Part shown: piece by piece, positions 8,842 through 15,532 of the stretch
Layout of the letters: each line of letters starts with the position of its first letter
How positions within the stretch are numbered: position 1 is the stretch's first letter
Virus record (IMG/VR): IMGVR_UViG_3300025913_000034
Coordinates: 1 to 64,000 of that record
Strand: one strand, 5' to 3'
DNA length: 64,000 nt
DNA from: a virus
Translations under genes and position numbers: made by a program
The notes under the pieces: model-generated
The model's input: the letters and a program-made list of their open reading frames with translations, nothing else
The model's database searches: none
What the model was told of the DNA's origin: nothing

Positions 8842-9828
8842 ATGGAGGAGCAACCCAGGATCGCGCTCGCCGACTACCTCCAGGAGTCCGAGATCGAGAC
8901 ACACATCCTCGTCCAGGAGGAAGACTCCGTCCGGGCGGACTGGTGGCGCGCCAGCTGCGGACTCCACGACTGGTACACCACCGGCAGCAGGCCCAACGTC
9001 GAGGACGCCGCTGCCCATCACGTTGCCTGGGACCACACAGCATGCGCGGCCCTCGACCCCGACTCACCCGCCGACGCCCCGCTGTACTGCCGCATGCTCC
9101 CCGGTCACGGCGACGACCACGCGAACGGCGGCCGCTGCTGGGCCAACGACCGGCCGCCGGCCGTGACGCCGAACCGCCGTGAAGCGGCCGCGCCGATTAC
9201 GCGGCCCGCCTCGCACTACTTCGCCGATGAGCGCAGCCGCAAGGCCTTCCTCGCGCTTTTCGGCGATGAGCTGGACGCCTGGTTCACGCCCGACTTCGCG
9301 CAGTACGTCCGCACCGGCAGCTACCCGGCGGCCGGCGGCGTGCAGCAGCCGGAAACGAGCATCAGCGCCGCGCCAGAGCTCGAAGAGATCCGCGCCCGCA
9401 ACCGGCGCCTGGCGGACGTCCCCTTCCAGACACACGGCACGATCCACGGGCGCGCCTGCATCCCCTGCGAACTAGTGCGGGCCATCAGCGACGTGACCGC
9501 GCTGCTGGAGATCGTGGACGGGCTCAGCGCAGTACCCGACACGACGCCCTTCGCGATGCAGCAGCCAGAGTACGAAGCCGAGAACCGGCGACTGTGGGAG
9601 GACCTTGCCCGGGCCAACCTGGCGCGTGGCGAAGCCGACCTGCGCGTCGCTCAGCTGCGGCTTGTACTGAGCTCGACACTGCGGGCGTTCACCAAGAAAC
9701 GACGCCGGCGCGGCCGCGAAACGCTGCGAACCAACTGGATCGAGGCGGCGACCATCGAACGTGGGTGGCGCGTCTTCGAGGAGACAAGGCGAACGGGGGC
9801 GCCTGGGCAACTGGGGCGCAAGCCATGA
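8842..9828 (+). CDS. hypothetical protein, 328 residues
   Basis: The ATG at 8842 follows the upstream stop by two bases; an upstream GTG at 8830 is less likely. The N-terminal part contains two Cys/His groups (CGLHDWYTTG, CRMLPGHGDDH) that recur in actinophage hypotheticals. The C-terminal third is a basic coiled coil (ARANLARGEADLRVAQL...KKRRRRGRETLR). No enzymatic motif is recognised. Confidence 0.65.
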   Translation: MEEQPRIALADYLQESEIETHILVQEEDSVRADWWRASCGLHDWYTTGSRPNVEDAAAHHVAWDHTACAALDPDSPADAPLYCRMLPGHGDDHANGGRCWANDRPPAVTPNRREAAAPITRPASHYFADERSRKAFLALFGDELDAWFTPDFAQYVRTGSYPAAGGVQQPETSISAAPELEEIRARNRRLADVPFQTHGTIHGRACIPCELVRAISDVTALLEIVDGLSAVPDTTPFAMQQPEYEAENRRLWEDLARANLARGEADLRVAQLRLVLSSTLRAFTKKRRRRGRETLRTNWIEAATIERGWRVFEETRRTGAPGQLGRKP

Positions 9829-9935
9829 GCGACGCGTGGGCCAACGGCATCCTCGTTGCGTTCATCGCGTTCGCCTTGATCGTAACGATCGCGTTTGCCG
9901 TTACGACCGGCTATGACGACAGGGGGAAGCGGTGA
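9825..9935 (+). CDS. 36-residue membrane peptide
   Basis: A short frame starts at the ATG overlapping the upstream TGA. Almost all of it is one hydrophobic helix (ILVAFIAFALIVTIAFAV) with a short charged C-terminus. It resembles the other tiny membrane peptides of this block. Confidence 0.5.
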   Translation: MSDAWANGILVAFIAFALIVTIAFAVTTGYDDRGKR

Positions 9936-9948
9936 AGAGGTGGGGCTG

Positions 9949-10158
9949 ATGGAGACGGAAGGCCTGGAGTGGATCGGTTGGTTGCTGCGCGCCTGTCGGG
10001 CAGTCCGCGCCATCGGGTGGTGGGCGCGCCTTTCCCTGCGCTACGCGTTGATCACCGCCGTCACAGATGAGGCCTCTCGCTTGGCGGCCGAGCTGGCAGC
10101 GGCAAAGCCCCCGCCCAGCGGTGCACTTCGACAGTCGCTCAGGAAGGGAATCCAATGA
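9949..10158 (+). CDS. small hypothetical protein
   Basis: Encodes 69 residues, with a ribosome-site-like GAGGTGGGG ahead of the ATG. It has an amphipathic, Trp- and Arg-rich N-terminal half and a short basic tail, possibly a peripheral membrane helix. It is coupled by ATGA to the next gene. Confidence 0.5.
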   Translation: METEGLEWIGWLLRACRAVRAIGWWARLSLRYALITAVTDEASRLAAELAAAKPPPSGALRQSLRKGIQ

Positions 10159-10523
10159 GCCCGCTGGACTACCTGCGTGCCATGGCCGGGCGCCGGAAGC
10201 CGGCCACCGGCGGCATCGTGCGGTACGACCCCGCGAAGCCGATCATCACGCCGAACCACTGTTACGTTCAGCGCCCAGCCCCGGAACACGCGCCGGCATA
10301 TGCAAAACTGACAATTCGGCTGGGTGGCCCGACACCTGAGGACGTGCGGAGGATGGCGGAGGGCCTGCGGCTGCCCGTCTCTGCAATGCCAGGGCCAGCC
10401 AAGTGCGAACAGCAGGCACAGGCTGCAGGACGCTCGCCGGCCGCAGCCGAAACGGGGTGCCCCTGCGGCGTGATCTACAGCCGCTGCTACTACCCGGTAA
10501 CGCACGCGGCACCGAGGCGCTAA
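10155..10523 (+). CDS. hypothetical protein with a C-terminal cysteine group
   Basis: Encodes 122 residues. A central segment (YAKLTIRLGGPTPEDVRRMAEGL) reads as a small alpha/beta domain. The tail has CPCG...C. A GGAAGG-type ribosome site precedes the ATG. Last gene of the coupled chain before a 73-base gap. Confidence 0.6.
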   Translation: MSPLDYLRAMAGRRKPATGGIVRYDPAKPIITPNHCYVQRPAPEHAPAYAKLTIRLGGPTPEDVRRMAEGLRLPVSAMPGPAKCEQQAQAAGRSPAAAETGCPCGVIYSRCYYPVTHAAPRR

Positions 10524-10596
10524 CCCGAACCGGCTGCGCGGCCGACCCCCGGAGCCGTAGCCTGACCGCCCAGCCTCTCCATCGAATCGGGAAACG

Positions 10597-11232
10597 ATGA
10601 GCGCCATAAACCTGGGAGACCTCCCCACCTGGATCGCAGGACTCGGAGCCTTCGCCGCGGTCGCCACGGCCCTATGGGTCGCCCACGACGGCAACACGAA
10701 GAACGAGGCCCACCGCCTCGAAGACCGCGGCCACGCCCTGACCGATTTGATCGAGGAACGTCGGCGAGCCGACAAAGCCCTGCTGGAAGAGCGTGCAATC
10801 GCCCAGGAAAACCTCGCCGACGAGCGGAAGCTCGCCGCCGGCCAGCGCCGTGCCGACCACCTGACCCGGCTGCTGCTCGAGGTCTACGACCTGTACGGCG
10901 CGTCCGTCGGGACCACCTCTGCGCCCGTGCGCAACGACGCCCTGTTCCGGATCCGGCCGCGACTCGCCGTCCTACCGCCCGAGCTTGCCGTCGCCATCCG
11001 CATCGGAGTCAGTGACTCGACCTCAACCGAGAGCCGGCGCAACAAGGAAGCGTGGCTGCGACACCGGCTTGGTCTCCCCCAGGTGCCGAAGTCCAACGGG
11101 ATCACCTGGGAGATCGTGAGCCGCGAAGCCGAGTTCGACCTGTGGTGGGTGCAGCAGATCGACGCGCCCCGGCTGGACCACCATCCGTATCCGTGGCACG
11201 ACTTCGATACCCTACGCAACGCCGAGGACTAA
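10597..11232 (+). CDS. membrane-anchored coiled-coil protein upstream of the Y-RNA array
   Basis: Encodes 211 residues. An N-terminal hydrophobic segment (about 9-30) is followed by a long charged coiled coil (EERRRADKALLEERAIAQENLADERK) and a soluble C-terminal domain with conserved-looking Trp and His residues. The stop at 11230-11232 is four bases before the first Y-RNA-like element, so the array could be processed from the same transcript. Similar membrane-plus-coil proteins are common in actinomycetes. A link to Ro60 is positional only. Confidence 0.65.
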   Translation: MSAINLGDLPTWIAGLGAFAAVATALWVAHDGNTKNEAHRLEDRGHALTDLIEERRRADKALLEERAIAQENLADERKLAAGQRRADHLTRLLLEVYDLYGASVGTTSAPVRNDALFRIRPRLAVLPPELAVAIRIGVSDSTSTESRRNKEAWLRHRLGLPQVPKSNGITWEIVSREAEFDLWWVQQIDAPRLDHHPYPWHDFDTLRNAED

Positions 11233-11235
11233 GAA

Positions 11236-11302
11236 CACGGTGAGGCCCGGCTCAGGCTGGCGGTCAAACCGTTCGCCAGCATCCTGACCAACGGCTACCG
11301 TG
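11236..11302 (+). ncRNA. Y-RNA-like element 1 (minimal type)
   Basis: A closed 67-base RNA. Its ends pair (11236-11241 with 11297-11302, six bases). Inside, CAGG (11253-11256) pairs with CCTG (11283-11286), and a six-base helix leads to a short loop near 11263-11273. The 3' strand, GCATCCTGACC, is close to the 3' Ro60-binding strand of animal Y RNAs (GCAC..TGAC). There is no tRNA-like module. Pairing was done by eye. Confidence 0.55.
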
Positions 11303-11308
11303 AGGGAC

Positions 11309-11384
11309 GTCCAGGTGCGACGGGCAACTCGGTTACTTCTTTCGCAAAGGTGCTAAACCGAACCGCCCATACGGATCTCTGGGC
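11309..11384 (+). ncRNA. Y-RNA-like element 2 (minimal type)
   Basis: A 76-base RNA whose ends pair (11309-11314 with 11379-11384). The 5' strand has the shared GGTGCGACGG (11314-11323), and the GGT pairs with ATC at 11375-11377. Above this, GGGC pairs with GCCC and CGGTT with AACCG, separated by a symmetrical AACT/AACC internal loop, and a small hairpin caps it. It carries the Ro60-binding helix without a tRNA-like domain. Confidence 0.6.
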
Positions 11385-11404
11385 ACTGAAAACAACAGAG
11401 CTTC

Positions 11405-11536
11405 CCCGCTGGGTGCGCAGGCCGTGGTTACTTCACCTGTTAAGTGAGTGTTGCCGGTTCGAGTCCGGCCGGGTTTCGGCCCGTAGCTTAATTGGCAAAG
11501 CGCTACGTCACCGCAGCCGTCTTGATCTCCGGCGGG
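11405..11536 (+). ncRNA. YrlA-like Y RNA 3 with a permuted tRNA-Asn-like module
   Basis: A 132-base RNA closed by 11405-11412 pairing with 11529-11536. The 5' Ro60 strand is GGTGCGCAGG (11412-11421) and the 3' strand contains TTGATC (11522-11527), with GGT:ATC pairing. Between them, in permuted order, are: an anticodon-like hairpin (stem 11432-11436/11444-11448, loop CTGTTAA with triplet GTT); a T arm (11453-11469, loop TTCGAGT); an acceptor-like helix closed by a TTCG tetraloop (11470-11483); and a D arm (11486-11501, loop AATTGGCA). D and T arms match actinobacterial tRNA-Asn closely. The acceptor has no free CCA end, as known for bacterial YrlA RNAs. Confidence 0.8.
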
Positions 11537-11549
11537 TCCAACTTCATAA

Positions 11550-11673
11550 GCACCTCCCGGTGCGCTGGTCGCGGGTACTTCTTGCAGAGGATCGGTTCGA
11601 ATCCGAGCGCCGCTTCGGCGGTGACGACGTATGGCTACGTCAAATCCGCTGCCAACCTGACCTCGGGAGGAGC
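11550..11673 (+). ncRNA. YrlA-like Y RNA 4 with a permuted tRNA-like module
   Basis: A 124-base RNA closed by 11550-11558 pairing with 11665-11673 (one mismatch). The 5' strand is GGTGCGCTGG (11559-11568) and the 3' strand contains TGACC (11658-11662); GGT pairs with ACC. The T arm, with loop TTCGAAT, is at about 11592-11606. The acceptor-like helix 11608-11613/11618-11623 is closed by TTCG (11614-11617), and the D arm is 11626-11641 (loop TATGGCTA). A loop-like CTTGCAG lies upstream (11581-11587), but its stem is weak. No free acceptor end. Confidence 0.75.
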
Positions 11674-11684
11674 ACACAGACTTC

Positions 11685-11832
11685 GGTCGCGCCCGGTGCG
11701 CAGGCGGCGAGTTCATCCTTTGGGAGGACGAGGTCGCCGGTTCAAATCCGGCCCACCCCGGGAAGCCGGGGCGGTGGCTCAGCCTGGTAGAGCGCGTAAA
11801 TTCTCGCAGCCGAGTTGACCTCGGGCGCGACC
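11685..11832 (+). ncRNA. YrlA-like Y RNA 5 with a permuted tRNA-Pro-like module
   Basis: A 148-base RNA closed by a perfect ten-base helix (11685-11694 with 11823-11832). The 5' Ro60 strand is GGTGCGCAGG (11695-11704) followed by GGCGAGTT; the 3' strand is CTCGC...GTTGACC (11803-11820). The inner module has an anticodon-like loop TTTGGGA (triplet TGG) near 11719-11725, a T arm 11736-11752 (loop TTCAAAT), and an acceptor helix 11753-11761/11766-11774 closed by GAAG with one mismatch. The D arm is 11777-11793 (loop AGCCTGGTA). Pieces correspond to tRNA-Pro(TGG) in circularly permuted order. This is the best-formed member of the array. Confidence 0.82.
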
Positions 11833-11840
11833 GTCTGATC

Positions 11841-11875
11841 AGGGCTCCTTCCGCACACCAGCAGGAAGGAGCCCT
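11841..11875 (+). promoter_or_regulatory. hairpin that masks the rsr ribosome binding site
   Basis: A perfect 12-base inverted repeat (11841-11852 with 11864-11875) with an 11-base loop. The right arm contains GGAAGGAG (11864-11871), the Shine-Dalgarno sequence of rsr, eight bases before its ATG. When the hairpin is closed the site is fully paired. It could also end or pause transcripts of the Y-RNA array. Control of Ro60 synthesis by opening this hairpin is an inference. Confidence 0.7.
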
Positions 11876-11879
11876 CTCC

Positions 11880-13469
11880 ATGTCGAAGTTCAACAAGCCG
11901 GTGGCGGTCGCGGCCCGCACGACCTCCCCGATCATCAGCACCACGCCGGCCACAACCCACCAGGGCGGCGCCGGCTTCGCGCGCGACGCGAAGTCGGAAC
12001 TCTTCCTCCTCGCCGTCACCAACATGGTCGGCGAGAACACCTTCTACGAGACCGCCAGCGCCCGCGACACCCGCTTCGAGGAACTCGTGCACCAGGTCGC
12101 GGTCCTCGACGGCGACTGGATGCGCCGCTTCATCCCCTGGCTGCGCGCCGAAGCCAACATGCGCTCGGCGTCCCTGGTGGCCGCAGCCGAAGCCGTCCAC
12201 GCGCGGCTCGCAGCCGGACTGGCCGGCGACAACCGCCAGATGATCGCCGCCGCATGCCAGCGCGCCGACGAGCCCGGCGAGATGCTCGGCTACTGGGACT
12301 CCCGCCACGGCCGCGCCATCCCGAAGCCGGTGAAGCGCGGCGTCGCCGACGCCGTACAGCGGCTCTACAACGGCAAGAGCCTGCTCAAGTACGACACCGA
12401 CACCCGCGGCCACCGCTTCGGCGACGTCATCGACCGCGTCCACCCGTCGCCGGCCCCGGACAAGCCGTGGCAGGGCGACCTGTTCCGCTACGCCCTCGAC
12501 CGCCGGCACGGCCGCGAGGACACACGCCTGCCGGAAGGCAACTTCACCCTGGCCGCGCGGCAGCGCCTGATGGACCTGCCGGTCGCGATGCGGCGCGAAT
12601 GGCTCACCAACATCCCGGACGTCGCCGAGAAGCTGCGCGAGGCCGGCATGACGTGGGAGTCGCTCGCCGGCTGGCTCCAAGGCCCGATGGACGCCGCAGC
12701 GTGGGAGGCGATCATCCCATCCATGGGCTACATGGCGCTGCTGCGGAACCTGCGGAACTTCGACCAGGCCGGAGTCTCCGACGAGGTGGCCGAGCAGGTC
12801 GCCGCACGCCTGGCCGACCCGGAGCAGGTGGCACGGTCCCGGCAGTTCCCCTTCCGGTTCTACGCCGCGCACAAGAACACCGGCTCGCTGCGGTGGGGCC
12901 ACGCGCTGGAGAAGGCACTGAAGTCGTCGCTGGCGAACGTGCCCGTGCTGCCCGGCCGCACGCTGGTGTTGGTGGATCAGTCGCCGTCGATGTTTCCCGG
13001 CTTCTACTACTCCACGCCGAACACCTCCGACATTGCCCTGGCGGAGAAGGCTGCGCTGTTCGGCTCGGCAATCGCGCTGCGCGCCGAGCACGCCGATCTC
13101 GTCGGCTACGGCTTCGCCAACTACAAGGTGCCGATCGGAAGGGGCGATGCGGTACTGGAGGTGATGAAGCGCTTCCACGTGGAAGACGGCACCGACACGC
13201 CGCGCGCGATGGTGGAGAACTTTGCCGGCCACGACCGGGTCCTGATCGTCACCGACGAACAGACCGCACACTCGCGGCTGCCCGGCCGCACCGTAGAGAA
13301 CGCGGTCCCGGCGAACGTGCCGGTCTACACCTGGAACCTGTCGGGCTACCGCCCGGGCCACGGGCCGTCCGGGACCGCGCGCAGGCACACCTTCGGTGGC
13401 CTCACCGACCAGGCGTTCCGCATGATCCCGCTCCTCGAGGCGGCCCAGTCCCAGTCGTGGCCGTTCTGA
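11880..13469 (+). CDS. rsr: Ro60/TROVE-domain RNA-binding protein (Rsr)
   Basis: Encodes 529 residues, about the length of bacterial Rsr and animal Ro60 (roughly 530). An N-terminal TROVE domain (helical repeats, e.g. DGDWMRRFIPWLRAEANMRSA) forms the RNA-binding ring. The C-terminal von Willebrand A-like domain carries an intact MIDAS start, DQSPS, at 366-370. Ro60 proteins bind Y RNAs on the ring surface and the ends of misfolded RNAs in its hole; in bacteria they can team with polynucleotide phosphorylase. Five Y-RNA-like elements lie directly upstream. The ATG at 11880 is set by the strong but hairpin-masked ribosome site. No RtcB ligase or phosphorylase gene is adjacent. A strong terminator follows. 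Confidence 0.93.
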   Translation: MSKFNKPVAVAARTTSPIISTTPATTHQGGAGFARDAKSELFLLAVTNMVGENTFYETASARDTRFEELVHQVAVLDGDWMRRFIPWLRAEANMRSASLVAAAEAVHARLAAGLAGDNRQMIAAACQRADEPGEMLGYWDSRHGRAIPKPVKRGVADAVQRLYNGKSLLKYDTDTRGHRFGDVIDRVHPSPAPDKPWQGDLFRYALDRRHGREDTRLPEGNFTLAARQRLMDLPVAMRREWLTNIPDVAEKLREAGMTWESLAGWLQGPMDAAAWEAIIPSMGYMALLRNLRNFDQAGVSDEVAEQVAARLADPEQVARSRQFPFRFYAAHKNTGSLRWGHALEKALKSSLANVPVLPGRTLVLVDQSPSMFPGFYYSTPNTSDIALAEKAALFGSAIALRAEHADLVGYGFANYKVPIGRGDAVLEVMKRFHVEDGTDTPRAMVENFAGHDRVLIVTDEQTAHSRLPGRTVENAVPANVPVYTWNLSGYRPGHGPSGTARRHTFGGLTDQAFRMIPLLEAAQSQSWPF

Positions 13470-13490
13470 TTGATGGACTGCTGAATGCAG

Positions 13491-13518
13491 AGAAGCCCCG
13501 GCCGAGGCCGGGGCTTCT
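13491..13518. terminator. bidirectional terminator between convergent genes
   Basis: A perfect 13-base inverted repeat (13491-13503 with 13506-13518) separated by two bases sits between rsr on the plus strand and the minus-strand gene ending at 13527. There is no long T tract, which is usual for GC-rich actinomycete terminators. Confidence 0.8.
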
Positions 13519-13526
13519 CCGTGCGG

Positions 13527-14180
13527 TCAGTAGTTCACCACAGTCAGGAACTCGATGTTCTGCGGGAAGATCCGGCCGCCGCGCAGCTCGACATCGGCGA
13601 CGTCGGAGCCGATGACATTCCGGTAGAGCCGCTGGATCGTGCCGACCACCGGGTCCGGGAACTCGCTGACCTCCAGCCGCACCCGGTCCCCGGGCTGCAC
13701 GTGCCGCGCCGGGCCGGACAGCGCCGCCAGGACGTCGTCGGCGGTTGCCGGGGCGGTGCACACTCGGTAGTCCAGGATGTAGTTGAAGTGGCCGGTGTGG
13801 CCACAGCCCCGGCAGACGGTGTCGTTGTGCAGGCTGTCCGGGACGTCGCCGAGGCGGTACCAGTGACCGCGGGCCGTGACCGTCACGCGGATCGCGTCCC
13901 AGCCCGCGAACCGGCCCCGGGCGTTGCGGCCGGTGGTGAACACCCGGACGCCGTCGGCCATGCCGCCGGGGAACGTCGGCAGGATCTCACGGACCCCGGT
14001 GGCCGGGTCGATGACGAGGGCGCCGGACCGCTCGGCGGCCGCGGCCGCCAGGAGCCGGTCGAGCTCGGCGAGCAGGCCGGGCGGCAGCGCGAGCAGCTGC
14101 TCGCCGTCGGCGTTCTCGACGCCGGGGTGCGCGGCGTAGAAGGCGTGGAGCCGGTCGCGGGCCGGGGTGATGGTGGGCAT
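13527..14180 (-). CDS. hypothetical protein with a CRGCGHTGHF zinc group
   Basis: Encodes 217 residues, with an AGGAGAA ribosome site before the ATG. The centre has CRGCGHTGHFNY and a later cysteine, likely one zinc site. The C-terminal 60 residues (GDRVRLEVSEFPDPVVGTIQRLYR) resemble an SH3-like or KOW-like beta barrel. Oriented against its neighbours and followed by the shared terminator. Function unknown. Confidence 0.65.
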   Translation of the reverse strand: MPTITPARDRLHAFYAAHPGVENADGEQLLALPPGLLAELDRLLAAAAAERSGALVIDPATGVREILPTFPGGMADGVRVFTTGRNARGRFAGWDAIRVTVTARGHWYRLGDVPDSLHNDTVCRGCGHTGHFNYILDYRVCTAPATADDVLAALSGPARHVQPGDRVRLEVSEFPDPVVGTIQRLYRNVIGSDVADVELRGGRIFPQNIEFLTVVNY

Positions 14181-14217
14181 GCGGTTCTCCTGGTTCGGGT
14201 CGGTGGTGGCTGGCGGA

Positions 14218-14655
14218 TCAGACGCCGGCGAAGGCGTGGGCGACGGGGTGGCCCGGCAGCGTCAGCACGAGGCTGGCGGTGCGGCTGTAGGCCAGCGCCC
14301 CGGCGATCAGGTCCAGGGGGTTGCTGTAGCGGTACGTCGCCCGCAGGCGGCCGTTGACGACGGACAGGCCGCGCCGGTCGGGCTCGGTGCCGTGGTTTTC
14401 GCGGTAGGCCTTCAGCACGGCCTTGCCGAACGCGGCGGCGTAGCGGGCGTCGACCCCGAGGGTCTCCAGGTATTCGCCGGCCGTCAGCCAGCCCTGGCGG
14501 GACGCTGCGGCCCGTGCGCGGTCGGCCTGGCCGATGACGCGGTGGCCGTGCTTCTTGGCGGTGTTGCGGGCCTCGCAACGCGCCTCGGCGCGGCGTCCGG
14601 CGCGGCCGGTCAGGGTCGGGCGGTTCTGGCCCTTGCGGTAGTAGCCCTGCAGCAT
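14218..14655 (-). CDS. hypothetical basic protein
   Basis: Encodes 145 residues from the ATG at 14655, which has an AAGGGGG ribosome site; the open frame extends upstream to 14694 but that overlaps the operator. A strongly basic helical N-terminus (GRAGRRAEARCEARNTAKKHGHR) suggests nucleic-acid binding. It is transcribed divergently from the small HTH gene at 14761, so both probably answer to the operator between them. Confidence 0.6.
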   Translation of the reverse strand: MLQGYYRKGQNRPTLTGRAGRRAEARCEARNTAKKHGHRVIGQADRARAAASRQGWLTAGEYLETLGVDARYAAAFGKAVLKAYRENHGTEPDRRGLSVVNGRLRATYRYSNPLDLIAGALAYSRTASLVLTLPGHPVAHAFAGV

Positions 14656-14685
14656 CTCGGTGTCCCCCTTGGTCGGCGTTTCCCT

Positions 14686-14719
14686 ATGCCTCACACTCTA
14701 GGCCTCATGTGTTAGGCAT
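14686..14719. promoter_or_regulatory. operator dyad between divergent genes
   Basis: A perfect dyad ATGCCTNACAC (14686-14696) and GTGTNAGGCAT (14709-14719) with a 12-base centre containing TAGGCCT. Further AGGC half-sites follow at 14730-14750 (CTAGGCCTA, GTGAGGCAC). It lies between the minus-strand gene starting at 14655 and the HTH gene at 14761, and is a likely autoregulatory site of that HTH protein. Confidence 0.6.
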
Positions 14720-14760
14720 GTCAACTGGACTAGGCCTACCTCGTGAGGCACACTGAGCCT

Positions 14761-14958
14761 GTGATTACCAAGGACGACCTCAGAGCCGCACGGCAGGCCT
14801 ACGACAGAGCAATCGAAGAAGCCGAACGCACGCGCGCTCTTATCGTTGCCAAGGCCATCGCCGAAGGACTTCCACAGAAGGACGTCATTGAGGCCATGGA
14901 GTACAGCCGCGAGACCGTACGCCGCATCACCCAAGCAGGGCGGGAGATCATGCAGTGA
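14761..14958 (+). CDS. small helix-turn-helix protein
   Basis: Encodes 65 residues from the GTG at 14761; an in-frame GTG at 14743 lies inside the operator repeats. The C-terminal half (IAEGLPQKDVIEAMEYSRETVRRIT) is a clear helix-turn-helix of the sigma-region-4/Fis-like kind. No ribosome site is visible, so a leaderless transcript is likely. Probably controls the divergent operator next to it. Confidence 0.65.
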   Translation: MITKDDLRAARQAYDRAIEEAERTRALIVAKAIAEGLPQKDVIEAMEYSRETVRRITQAGREIMQ

Positions 14959-14977
14959 AAGGCGGAGAATCAGCCCC

Positions 14978-15532
14978 ATGAGAGGCTATGACGTTGCCCT
15001 GATCATCGCCTGGATCCTTGTCGTCGCCATTCTGGCCCGGATGGTCAGGAACGGCCAGACGTCCGTCGCCCGGACCGGCCCCCGCGGCCGGCGTTTGCGG
15101 CCCCGGTCCGGGGACGGCGGCATGCGCGAGCGCTTTACGCCGCCGCCGCGGTACGGTCCGGGCAGCAAACCAGAGCCGGAGCCGTCTGAAGCCGAAGGAG
15201 ACAGCATGGCAATCGAGGCTTATCAGCTCACGGCGCCGGATCGGTTCGCCGCCGCCCTCGCCGCCCTGACGCCGTCGGCACTGTGCACGCCGTGCGTCAT
15301 CGAACTGAAGCAGGCCCGCGCCGCCGGGCAGCCGGACCCCGAGGTCCTTCCCGGTATCGTCCTGAGCATGGTCGTCATCAACGGCGCGCCGTCGCCGGCG
15401 ATGCTGTGCGAAGTGCGGCACCAGCTCGACGTCGGGCCCGCCACGCCGCTGGTCGTCGCACCGGCGGACGCTGTCCGGGGACTCGACGCGGCAGTCCGCG
15501 CGCGCGGGCTGGCCGCTCCCGGGACGGCGTAG
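14978..15532 (+). CDS. membrane-anchored hypothetical protein (possibly two starts)
   Basis: Encodes 184 residues from the ATG at 14978: one N-terminal span (VALIIAWILVVAILARMV), a basic Pro-rich linker and a soluble domain. An in-frame ATG at 15206 has its own strong ribosome site (GAAGGAG), which would give a separate 108-residue soluble protein with a CTPC pair. Both products may be made from one frame. Family not recognised. Confidence 0.6.
   Translation: MRGYDVALIIAWILVVAILARMVRNGQTSVARTGPRGRRLRPRSGDGGMRERFTPPPRYGPGSKPEPEPSEAEGDSMAIEAYQLTAPDRFAAALAALTPSALCTPCVIELKQARAAGQPDPEVLPGIVLSMVVINGAPSPAMLCEVRHQLDVGPATPLVVAPADAVRGLDAAVRARGLAAPGTA

Noticed and set aside
11453-11520. Reading the array as ordinary tRNA-Asn and tRNA-Pro genes
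   Set aside because: D arms lie 3' of T arms and the acceptor strands are joined by tetraloops, so no normal cloverleaf with a free 3' end exists. The shared Ro60-type stem explains the arrangement better.
11405-11832. Permuted tRNA genes that mature into working tRNAs as in some algae and archaea
   Set aside because: The tetraloop-closed acceptors, the closing stems outside the modules, and the adjacent Ro60 gene fit YrlA RNAs. No splicing motif or RNA ligase is visible. Not excluded experimentally.
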